Part shown: one piece after another, positions 8,299-15,164 of the stretch
How positions within the stretch are numbered: the first letter of the stretch is position 1
Layout: each line of letters starts with the position of its first letter
From: Bdellovibrionia bacterium
GTDB lineage: Bacteria; Bdellovibrionota; Bdellovibrionia; Bdellovibrionales; JAGQZY01
Assembly (NCBI GenBank): GCA_030427805.1
Contig: JAUICP010000006.1
Coordinates: 1-64,000, forward strand
Reading direction: 5' to 3'
DNA: 64,000 bases
Notes under the pieces: generated by a model
Seen by the model: the letters and a program-made list of their open reading frames with translations, nothing else
The model's database searches: none
Told to the model about the DNA's origin: nothing
Translations under genes and position numbers: made by a program

Positions 8299-9471
8299 AT
8301 GATGTTTCTCAGGCTGTTTCTTTGGATCCTTTTAATTTTCTCATATCACGTCTCTAGCTTTGCGCGGATTCATTGGTGTGAGAACGAATTCATGAGTGAA
8401 GACTACCGTTTAGCGCGACCTCAGTTCGGTAATATGCGCTACCCGATCAAAGCCAGAATCTGGAATCATCCCGAGCGAATCAAAGCCCTTGAGAATCAAC
8501 TCACTCCCGTCAATTTAGTGGGAAGCGGTGACCCCCAGTATCGGGCCCAAGTGATCGCCGAATACTCGAGTGTTCCCGGCAGACTGCGATTCGTGGACCT
8601 ACCCGCCCATTTCTCGGTGGACACCTACGACGTCAGGGTCCCTTTCAAAAAGAACCGCCACTCAGAAGTCGAATACGTCGATGTTCGAGTGACCTTGCCC
8701 CAGAATGTTGATCCCAACGAAAAGCTTCCGGTCATTCTCAATTTACCAACCCTGCAAGGTTGGCTCGATATCTTTGACGGTCGCATGGGAATTCAACTGG
8801 CAAGACAGGGCTTCATGTTAGTTTCCCCGATTCTCGTCGACCTTGAAGTCACCATTGACCCGGTAACAGGCTATCCTCCCGCAAGAGACTTTGATCGAAT
8901 TTCACAAATAGAAATGTTGCGGGCTCGAACCATAATTAATTACCTTGAAACACTTCCCAATGCCGACGCCGATCGAATCGGACTCATTGGCTTTAGCCGA
9001 GGCTCTATAGCAGGAGCACTTCTTTTGGGCTTAGAACACGAACGAATAAAAGCTGCATTTTTTGGTGGCGGCGGCATGGGCATCGCCGAAATTCTAGCGG
9101 AATCGCGAACTGAACTTGGAACTATTCAAAGAAATCTCTACATCGACGCGCGATCTGATGACTCCATAGAAAATGCTTCGGACTATCAATACTTTTTACA
9201 CAATAGCCTTCGCTATGAACCTCTGCTATGGGCCCACCGAGTTCCCACAGACCGAGTTAAAATGATGATTATAGAAAATGATACGAGTGTTCCTACGGGT
9301 AACCAGTACCTGATGTGGGAAGCCCTAGGCCGTCCTCAACACTTTGTCGAAAAAGACGGTCACGTTAAAGATATTATGGAGCAGCTCTACGGCGGCTGGA
9401 TGCCATTTAACGGGCGCGGTGGAATCAACTACATTAATTTCTTTAAAGAAAAACTGGGTGTTGATCAATAG
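8299..9471 (+). CDS. Secreted alpha/beta-hydrolase (prolyl-oligopeptidase/acetyl-esterase-like)
   Basis: A Sec signal peptide (about 21 residues, hydrophobic LFLWILLIF, cleavage near SSFA) leads a 370-residue alpha/beta-hydrolase. The nucleophile elbow is GFSRGS, the acid is probably in IENDTSVPTG, and the histidine in KDGHVKD, so the Ser-Asp-His triad looks complete. The N-terminal third is a beta-rich extension without a recognised name. The ATG pair at 8299 is preferred to a TTG at 8269 because it starts the signal peptide properly. The gene lies divergently between rpmI and two pilin-like genes, splitting the ribosomal cluster. The substrate (ester or peptide) cannot be told from sequence. 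Confidence 0.8.
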   Translation: MMFLRLFLWILLIFSYHVSSFARIHWCENEFMSEDYRLARPQFGNMRYPIKARIWNHPERIKALENQLTPVNLVGSGDPQYRAQVIAEYSSVPGRLRFVDLPAHFSVDTYDVRVPFKKNRHSEVEYVDVRVTLPQNVDPNEKLPVILNLPTLQGWLDIFDGRMGIQLARQGFMLVSPILVDLEVTIDPVTGYPPARDFDRISQIEMLRARTIINYLETLPNADADRIGLIGFSRGSIAGALLLGLEHERIKAAFFGGGGMGIAEILAESRTELGTIQRNLYIDARSDDSIENASDYQYFLHNSLRYEPLLWAHRVPTDRVKMMIIENDTSVPTGNQYLMWEALGRPQHFVEKDGHVKDIMEQLYGGWMPFNGRGGINYINFFKEKLGVDQ

Positions 9472-9504
9472 TTACCGACTTTATAAATACTTACTTAGTT
9501 CAAA

Positions 9505-10059
9505 TCAGTTCTCAACATCATTAGATATATTAAGAATTTTTTTATCTTGATCCATGACCCAAACATCGAGAGTCTCATCAGAATCTAAATTTGAAAAGGC
9601 AATGATCTTGTAAGCCTTCGCTGTCGCCGTACATTCTGGACAAAATCGCTCAGCCACTTCTTGAAAACTTTCTTTGGGTAATCTTTCGGAGGATTCCGGG
9701 TAATTGATATAGGAGCGATTGGCTAATATATCCGAATCCTTGTTTGCAGGAGATAAGCCCACCCCTTCGCAAGATTCGCTGGCCTTGGTAAAACCGAATT
9801 TTACCTCAGTATTCATATGCCCGGTCATGAAGTCTACGACGTCTCTTAACTTTGACAGATCCGTACAGTAGTGACCGATTTTTTCAAATTGCTTTTGGTA
9901 GGCCTTGTGAAGGTCATGCAGGACCCCGACATTGTATCTCTGCCGGGCCTTGAGCGGAAATTTTTGATAACTCTTAAAACCAAAATATCCAGCCACAAGG
10001 GTTAAGATAAACCCCAGTGCGACAACAATCCCAATAATTCGCAGGAACTTTTTTTCCAC
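9505..10059 (-). CDS. Pilin-like single-pass membrane protein, paralogue A
   Basis: A 184-residue protein with an N-terminal membrane helix (about residues 7-30), then KARQRYNVGVLHDLHKAYQK and a Cys-containing globular domain ending DVWVMDQDKK. The helix-then-amphipathic layout and the ending LDVWxxDQDKxxxNxxND resemble type IV pilin-like proteins with an alpha helix followed by a small beta domain. However, there is no prepilin peptidase site (G-FTLxE), so it is not an ordinary pilin. It is about 40-50 percent similar by eye to the next gene upstream, with matching Cys pairs (CPECTA). The start overlaps that gene's stop by one base. Function unknown. Confidence 0.72.
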   Translation of the reverse strand: MEKKFLRIIGIVVALGFILTLVAGYFGFKSYQKFPLKARQRYNVGVLHDLHKAYQKQFEKIGHYCTDLSKLRDVVDFMTGHMNTEVKFGFTKASESCEGVGLSPANKDSDILANRSYINYPESSERLPKESFQEVAERFCPECTATAKAYKIIAFSNLDSDETLDVWVMDQDKKILNISNDVEN

Positions 10060-10598
10060 TATTCCTCTAAGTCGTTGACGACGTTGACCATGTTCTTATC
10101 TTGATCAATGGTCCACACATCGAGCGTAGGGTCGTCGTCGATATTAGAAAAAGCAATGGCTTTGAAGGCTTCTTTTGAAGCCGTGCACTCAGGACAATGC
10201 TTTTGCGCTACTTCCTGGAAGGAAATATTTGCAACGCGATCCGAGTAGGTAAAGGGTGCCTTTCCCGACTGTACAAGAGCGTCCGTGTCTTTTAGGGCCG
10301 GATTAAACTCCTGACCAAATTGTGGTTCCATGGACTCACTGGGGTTGGTAAAGCCAACTTTGGCATCGAGTTCCCCTTCTGGAAAGAAGCCGATGGTCGC
10401 AAGGTCCGTCGAATAAAAGTTGTATTCAGCATGGGTTGCCATATTAGCCGTATACATACTACTCAGCATTATTTTAGACATTTGTTGCCTCGCCTTGGAC
10501 TGAAACTTAGTCATGGATTGCTGCAAGAAATATCCAGCGACTCCAGCAATAATAATCAAAACAGCAAATACAATCCCAATAATCTTGAGAACCTTCAT
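10059..10598 (-). CDS. Pilin-like single-pass membrane protein, paralogue B
   Basis: A 179-residue paralogue of the following gene: membrane helix at residues 4-26, KARQQMSKIMLSSMYTA segment, a shared CPECTA motif and the ending DVWTIDQDKNMVNVVNDL. The start is set by GGAGGT directly upstream of the ATG at 10598; the open frame begins four codons earlier at TTG. The pair forms a two-gene operon placed between infC and rpmI. As with its partner, pilin resemblance is structural impression only: no type III signal peptide is present, and the single N-terminal helix predicts an inner-membrane anchor with the globular domain in the periplasm. Confidence 0.74.
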   Translation of the reverse strand: MKVLKIIGIVFAVLIIIAGVAGYFLQQSMTKFQSKARQQMSKIMLSSMYTANMATHAEYNFYSTDLATIGFFPEGELDAKVGFTNPSESMEPQFGQEFNPALKDTDALVQSGKAPFTYSDRVANISFQEVAQKHCPECTASKEAFKAIAFSNIDDDPTLDVWTIDQDKNMVNVVNDLEE

Positions 10599-10673
10599 GG
10601 CCACCTCCAAAATGAATATCTTCAGTTTACTGGGAAGGAATAAATAGACAAAGTCTGTTGAGATTTCTGGACC

Positions 10674-10702
10674 AAAAAAAAGCTCCCAAAAATGGGAGCT
10701 TT
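10674..10702 (-). terminator. Terminator after infC
   Basis: On the minus strand, AAGCTCCCA pairs with TGGGAGCTT around a four-base loop and runs into a stretch of T, about 30 bases after the infC stop. It ends the thrS-infC transcription unit, so rpmI-rplT must have their own promoter. Confidence 0.88.
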
Positions 10703-10732
10703 AGAAAAAACACTTAATTAAAAATCAACTTC

Positions 10733-11362
10733 CTACTCAGATGCTGACTTTTCTTCGGCCACAGCTTTCTCAGAAGCTTTTACCGTCTCTTTATAGGTTT
10801 TGATTTTTGCAGCATCGGGACTGAGCAAAACAAAGAGCTGACGTCCTTCAAGCTTTGGCTTCGCTTCAACACTTGAAACATCTTCGAGTTGAGCTGTTAC
10901 TTTATTGAGAAGCTCTAAGCCGACTTCTTGGTGGGCCATTTCTCGCCCCCAAAAGCGAAGGTTTACTTTAACCTTGTCACCATCGAGTAGAAAACGACGA
11001 GCGTGCTTTAGTTTTACATTGAGATCGTGTTCATCCGTTCGCGGTCGCAATTGAATCTCTTTGATCGTAATCACAGTTTGCTTTTTTCGAGCAGCTGCTT
11101 CTTTCTTTTTATTTTCATACTTCCACTTACCGTAATCCATAATTCGGCAGGTCGGCGGTTTTGCAGTGGGAGCGATCTCAATTAAGTCGAGACCTTTTTC
11201 TTGGGCAATTGAAAGTGCTTTCTGAGGAGGAAAAACTCCTAGCATTTGGCCTTCTTCGTCGATCACTCGAACTTCTTTAGCCTCAATGTCCTCATTAACT
11301 CTGTATTTGTCTTTTTGTGGACGCTTTCCTTTTAAGCCGCCCCCTCGACGAAATTTTCTAAT
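10733..11362 (-). CDS. infC: Translation initiation factor IF-3, probable AUU start
   Basis: IF-3 binds the 30S subunit, blocks premature 50S joining and checks the initiator codon. Diagnostic blocks are RVNEDIEAKEVRVIDEEG, GLDLIEIAPTAKPPTCRIMDYGKWKYE, IKEIQLRPRTDEHDL and KVKVNLRFWGREMAHQEVG. The C-terminus carries about 20 extra Glu/Lys/Ala-rich residues. An ATG-led frame starts at 11395 but lies inside thrS with no ribosome binding site. Instead AGGAGG sits six bases before an ATT at 11362 that overlaps the thrS stop. Initiation at AUU is an established feature of infC in E. coli and others, where IF-3 discriminates against it and so limits its own synthesis. Product about 209 residues. Confidence 0.95.
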   Translation of the reverse strand: MRKFRRGGGLKGKRPQKDKYRVNEDIEAKEVRVIDEEGQMLGVFPPQKALSIAQEKGLDLIEIAPTAKPPTCRIMDYGKWKYENKKKEAAARKKQTVITIKEIQLRPRTDEHDLNVKLKHARRFLLDGDKVKVNLRFWGREMAHQEVGLELLNKVTAQLEDVSSVEAKPKLEGRQLFVLLSPDAAKIKTYKETVKASEKAVAEEKSASE

Positions 11363-13331
11363 AATTTTCCTCCTGGTTACTTTCATCTTGCACAATCAAT
11401 GGACTTTCTAAATTAAAGTCATTGATATCTTTCTCAAGAATATCAAAAAACTCTTCTTGAGACATATTTTGAACAGTTTGACCATTCCTCAATCGAATGG
11501 AAACCGTCTTTGCTTCTTTTTCTTTATCCCCAATCGTAATCATATAAGGGATCTTCATCAGCTGGGCCTCACGAATTTTGTAGCCGAGCTTCTCGCTTCG
11601 AGCATCAAAGTGGGCTCGAATATTTCTCTTTTTTAATTCCGCTACGAGTTCATCGCAGTAATCCGCCTGATTATCAGTGACGTTCATCACGACAACTTGA
11701 TCTGGGTGGAGCCACGTTGGAAAGCGCCCCGCACAGTGCTCAATATAAATACCTATAAAGCGCTCAAGGGTTCCGAGAACAGCCCTGTGGAGCATCACCG
11801 GAGTGTGTTCCGAGTTGTCTTCGCCGATATATTTAAGGCCAAAATTCATTGGCATATTAAAATCAACTTGCATTGTTCCGAGTTGCCAACTTCTTTTAAT
11901 GGCATCAACAAAGTGGATTTCTATTTTAGGTCCATAGAAAGCCCCATCGCCTTCGGCGATTTCAAAAGGCAAATTCATAACATCGAGGGCTTTAGCTAAA
12001 CTCTTTTCAGCACGATCCCAAACTTCGTCAGAACCCATACGCTTTTCAGGGCGCGTGGCCAAGCGAACTTTAAAGTTTGGCATTCCCAAAGTATTATAAA
12101 TCTCTTTGAGCATGCTCATAAAAGATTCAATTTCAGACTGCATTTGCTCTTCTGTACAGAAAATATGGGCGTCATCTTGAGCCATGGATCTCACGCGAGT
12201 AATTCCGTGCAATGATCCACTAGTTTCAAAGCGATGAAGCCTTCCGAAATCGGCAATTCGATAGGGAAGCTCACGATAGGAATGTCTCTCAGAAGCAAAC
12301 ATCAAACAGTGGCCCGGGCAGTTCATGGGCTTGACGGCACTGACGCGCTTTTCATCGACTTCAGTGAAATACATGTTTTCACTAAAGTTATCCCAGTGAC
12401 CCGAGGTCTTGTACAACTCCACATCAAAGATCTGTGGAGTGATCACTTCTTGATAGCCATATTTTTTATAAAGCTCGCGAATGTATTGTGTCAGCTGATT
12501 ATAGACGACAGTTCCCTTGGGAGTAAAAAAAGGCGACCCTGGAGTCCACTCGTGGAACATGAATAAGCCAAGCTCTTTACCCACTTTTCTGTGGTCTCTT
12601 TTTTTAGCCTCTTCAAGGTTATGAAGGTACTGCTTTAATTCTTTTTTGTCGTTAAAAGCCGTGGCATAGATACGCTGAAGTTGGGGATTATTGGAGTCCC
12701 CTCGCCAGTAGGCACCCGCCGTGCTTAAAACCTTAAAGCTCTTGATCTGGCCCATGTTCTGTACATGGGGACCACGACAAAGATCAAACCAGTTCTCACC
12801 TTGCTTATAAATTGAAACTTCTGGCTCACCGAGGTCTTCGATAATCTCAACCTTAAAACGCTCACCCATCTTCTTAAAAGTCTCAATGGCTTTCTCTTTT
12901 GACCAAACTTCTTTAACGACTTCATCTTTGCGTTTTGCGATCTCTTTCATTTTCGCTTCGACTTTTTCAAGATCTTCGGGCGTGAAGGCTCTTGGAGAGT
13001 CAAAATCATAGAAAAATCCATTGTCGATGACCGGACCAATCGTGACCTTAACATCGGGCCAAATTTCTTGAACCGCCTGGGCCATGAGGTGAGCCGCCGA
13101 ATGGCGAATCACTTCGAGTGAGTCTTCATCTTTGGGCGTAATAATTTGAATCTGATCATTGTCGTTAAGGACAGTGCGCAGATCTTTAATATCTTTATCG
13201 TCGTTAACACGAGCCCCTAGTGTATTTTTAGCTAATCCCGGACCAATGCTTTCGGCGACCTCTAGGACAGTGGGATTGTGGTCGAATTCTTTAACTGATT
13301 GATCAGGTAATCTAATTGAAATTTTTGACAT
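11358..13331 (-). CDS. thrS: Threonyl-tRNA synthetase
   Basis: Charges tRNA-Thr. The 657-residue protein has the full bacterial layout: TGS domain (1-65), the N2 editing domain with HSAAH (77-81) and CRGPH (185-189) that hydrolyses Ser-tRNA-Thr, the class II catalytic core with motif 2 around FETSGSLHGITRVRSM, zinc ligands in MNCPGH (Cys338) and DDAHIF (His389), and a C-terminal anticodon-binding domain starting near WLHPDQVVV. It heads an operon with infC, which it overlaps. No clear Shine-Dalgarno precedes the ATG; instead a hairpin lies 14 bases upstream, suggesting translational control. Confidence 0.98.
   Translation of the reverse strand: MSKISIRLPDQSVKEFDHNPTVLEVAESIGPGLAKNTLGARVNDDKDIKDLRTVLNDNDQIQIITPKDEDSLEVIRHSAAHLMAQAVQEIWPDVKVTIGPVIDNGFFYDFDSPRAFTPEDLEKVEAKMKEIAKRKDEVVKEVWSKEKAIETFKKMGERFKVEIIEDLGEPEVSIYKQGENWFDLCRGPHVQNMGQIKSFKVLSTAGAYWRGDSNNPQLQRIYATAFNDKKELKQYLHNLEEAKKRDHRKVGKELGLFMFHEWTPGSPFFTPKGTVVYNQLTQYIRELYKKYGYQEVITPQIFDVELYKTSGHWDNFSENMYFTEVDEKRVSAVKPMNCPGHCLMFASERHSYRELPYRIADFGRLHRFETSGSLHGITRVRSMAQDDAHIFCTEEQMQSEIESFMSMLKEIYNTLGMPNFKVRLATRPEKRMGSDEVWDRAEKSLAKALDVMNLPFEIAEGDGAFYGPKIEIHFVDAIKRSWQLGTMQVDFNMPMNFGLKYIGEDNSEHTPVMLHRAVLGTLERFIGIYIEHCAGRFPTWLHPDQVVVMNVTDNQADYCDELVAELKKRNIRAHFDARSEKLGYKIREAQLMKIPYMITIGDKEKEAKTVSIRLRNGQTVQNMSQEEFFDILEKDINDFNLESPLIVQDESNQEENY
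11360..11374 (-). promoter_or_regulatory. infC ribosome binding site and AUU initiation codon
   Basis: AGGAGG at 11374-11369, six bases, then ATT at 11362-11360. A second ATT at 11365 is only three bases from the site. The thrS stop TAG (11360-11358) overlaps this ATT, so termination and initiation are coupled. Confidence 0.7.
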
Positions 13332-13344
13332 TAGAAGGTGGTCG

Positions 13345-13362
13345 CGATTGAGGTCTCAATCG
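13345..13362 (-). promoter_or_regulatory. Hairpin just upstream of thrS
   Basis: A perfect inverted repeat CGATTGAG/CTCAATCG with two bases between its arms ends 14 bases before the thrS ATG. In RNA it would form at least a six-pair stem next to the start codon. No Shine-Dalgarno is visible in the intervening bases. E. coli thrS is controlled by leader hairpins that ThrRS binds; whether this one works likewise is inference, and the loop does not show an anticodon mimic. Confidence 0.4.
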
Positions 13363-13504
13363 TCGTCGATGCTAAAGTTGAAATGATTTCGTGATGCCAC
13401 TGTTTCATCTTATTTGAAATCTCCAAAAATTATCTGTGTTAATGAACACATACATAAGTATACAACAAAATTTAATATAGCTAAATAATTAAAATTTCAA
13501 TGGG

Positions 13505-13577
13505 ACCCGGCCATTTTTGTCCCCTATTTTAGATTTTTTATAGTTTCTTTCGGGTCGGTGCCCGATCACGGCCGGGT
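13505..13577 (+). repeat. Spaced inverted repeat between thrS and the BamD-like gene
   Basis: ACCCGGCC (13505-13512) and GGCCGGGT (13570-13577) can pair across 57 bases. In between are a GGGAC/GTCCC pair and a CGGG/CCCG pair. This GC-rich structured patch stands out in an otherwise AT-rich 300-base divergent intergenic region. It may be a 5' leader structure of the plus-strand gene. Confidence 0.4.
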
Positions 13578-13637
13578 GGAGATGGACTCTCAATTGCTCA
13601 ACTAGAATCTAGACATTTCAAACACTTGGGGGGCCTC

Positions 13638-14936
13638 GTGCATAGAATTCTTTCTATCTTACTGTTTATATTAACAAATTTACTAATTTTCAGCTCAATA
13701 GCTCAGGCCATAGTCGGCCAAGGGCTCTATGAATACTTTACCGGCAAAGCGAGCAAGTGCATCACAGCCGATTTCGATAAAGAAGACCGAACGGTCAACC
13801 AGCACTTCGAAATGATCAATGATTATGTTGCGCGAGAAAAGTTCTGTAAGGCGGCTCTCCAGTCAATTGCACTCAGCGAGCAACACCCAAGTCATCAAAG
13901 AGTCAGACAGTTTCCAGAGAGAACCATTGAGCTTCTCATTCAAGGCGAGCACTGGACTCCTGCTATTGTGGAAGTTCACAATTATTTTATAAAACATCCA
14001 GAGGGAGTCGAAGCTTTCAAGGCTGAAAAAATGTACTTCCTTCTTACGGTCGCCTACGGTGGGGCTCAACCTGAATACCGAAATGACCAAACATTGACCA
14101 TGGAAGGGATCGAAGCCTACCAGGGGTTTCTCGATTACTTTCCGGACAGCCCCTACCGCAATCAAGTGCAAACTTTCTTAAGCATCGCTCTCGACAAAAA
14201 ATCTCGATACGAGGCCATCGAAGTCGGTGGTTACTACTTAAAACAAGGTTTGCAGCGAAGAAAAGAGCGGGGTCGCTATATGGCAGCTGCCTACAATCGC
14301 ATTAAATCGGTTTTTGTTATTCGCGACTTTGAAGGAAGCCCGGTAGAGGGACAGGCCTTTGGCATGCTCTATCAAGCTCTTGATGGGATTGAGTTTCCGA
14401 TCAAAAAGAAGTCAATTGATGAACCGCTCAGGTGTATCAGTGAAGACGAACCGCGAATGATCGTCGGTGGTCTCAAGAAATTTGTCGAAAACAAAAGGGC
14501 TTCGGTAAAAATCCTCAACCACAAAGGGCGACAGATCAAAGGAAGTCCTTCGGCGATGCTCTCTGTTATGTATGATCGCCTCGCACAAAATGAACTCTGC
14601 GTGGGTAAAAAGGGCCTCGAAGATATTCCTTACTATAAAAGTATTCTTGGTAATGAATTTGACGATGTTAAAAAAGTGATATTTTTAAACGCAGCCTTTG
14701 ATCGCTTTAGAAATGTCTTTTTCATTAAAGAGTTTCAAAAAAGCAGTGCCGCTCCCGAGGCCCTTGCACAAATCACTCGAATCGCTGCCGCCCTGGCTCG
14801 CTTATCGGAATCGACTGAAGTTAGAAATGAATGGAGCGACAAAGTCGAACAGGGGCTGCAAGCTCTTCGCAAAGAATTTCCGCAAAGTCAGTGGCATCAA
14901 CAAGCTCGGAGTTGGGCAAAAAATCCTGGGTTATAA
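13638..14936 (+). CDS. BamD-like periplasmic TPR protein without lipobox
   Basis: A Sec signal peptide with cleavage near AQA precedes about 410 mostly helical residues. The stretch from about residue 105 to 210 (WTPAIVEVHNYFIKHP, FLDYFPDSPYRNQ, VGGYYLKQG) resembles the TPR repeats of BamD/YfiO, the lipoprotein of the outer-membrane beta-barrel assembly machine. In BamD the signal peptide ends in a lipid-modified Cys; here there is none, and the protein is much longer than BamD (about 245 residues). A second helical half from residue 260 on has four cysteines overall and no recognised domain. GTG at 13638, following a run of G that can act as binding site, is preferred over TTG at 13626. Probably periplasmic; an accessory barrel-assembly role is only a guess. 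Confidence 0.68.
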   Translation: MHRILSILLFILTNLLIFSSIAQAIVGQGLYEYFTGKASKCITADFDKEDRTVNQHFEMINDYVAREKFCKAALQSIALSEQHPSHQRVRQFPERTIELLIQGEHWTPAIVEVHNYFIKHPEGVEAFKAEKMYFLLTVAYGGAQPEYRNDQTLTMEGIEAYQGFLDYFPDSPYRNQVQTFLSIALDKKSRYEAIEVGGYYLKQGLQRRKERGRYMAAAYNRIKSVFVIRDFEGSPVEGQAFGMLYQALDGIEFPIKKKSIDEPLRCISEDEPRMIVGGLKKFVENKRASVKILNHKGRQIKGSPSAMLSVMYDRLAQNELCVGKKGLEDIPYYKSILGNEFDDVKKVIFLNAAFDRFRNVFFIKEFQKSSAAPEALAQITRIAAALARLSESTEVRNEWSDKVEQGLQALRKEFPQSQWHQQARSWAKNPGL

Positions 14937-14980
14937 TTGTCTTGATTATCTGTTTTTTTAAATCGCGCTTCGACACTCCT

Positions 14981-15014
14981 AGAATGTCGTATTTTACACT
15001 AAATACGGCATTCT
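14981..15014 (+). other. Strong hairpin between the BamD-like gene and effector gene 1
   Basis: AGAATGTCGTATTT pairs with AAATACGGCATTCT (one G-U pair in RNA) around a six-base loop, a 14-pair stem. No T run follows, so it is not a classic intrinsic terminator; it may stabilise a 3' end or mark an old insertion boundary. It lies 45 bases after the upstream stop. Confidence 0.6.
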
Positions 15015-15164
15015 AAGACTTTTGCATCATTTTGATTGCCTACATCTTTTGATACTCATCAACATATAGACACTCGCTGAATAGAGGTCTAGAAATGCGT
15101 CTCAAATCGATATGAAATGCCCCCCTAACCCCCTATTTTCTCACAGTTTTTGCGATAATTAAGT

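Noticed and set aside
13332-13637. T-box riboswitch before thrS
   Set aside because: No T-box sequence (AGGGTGGNACCGCG) on the minus strand; only simple hairpins are present.
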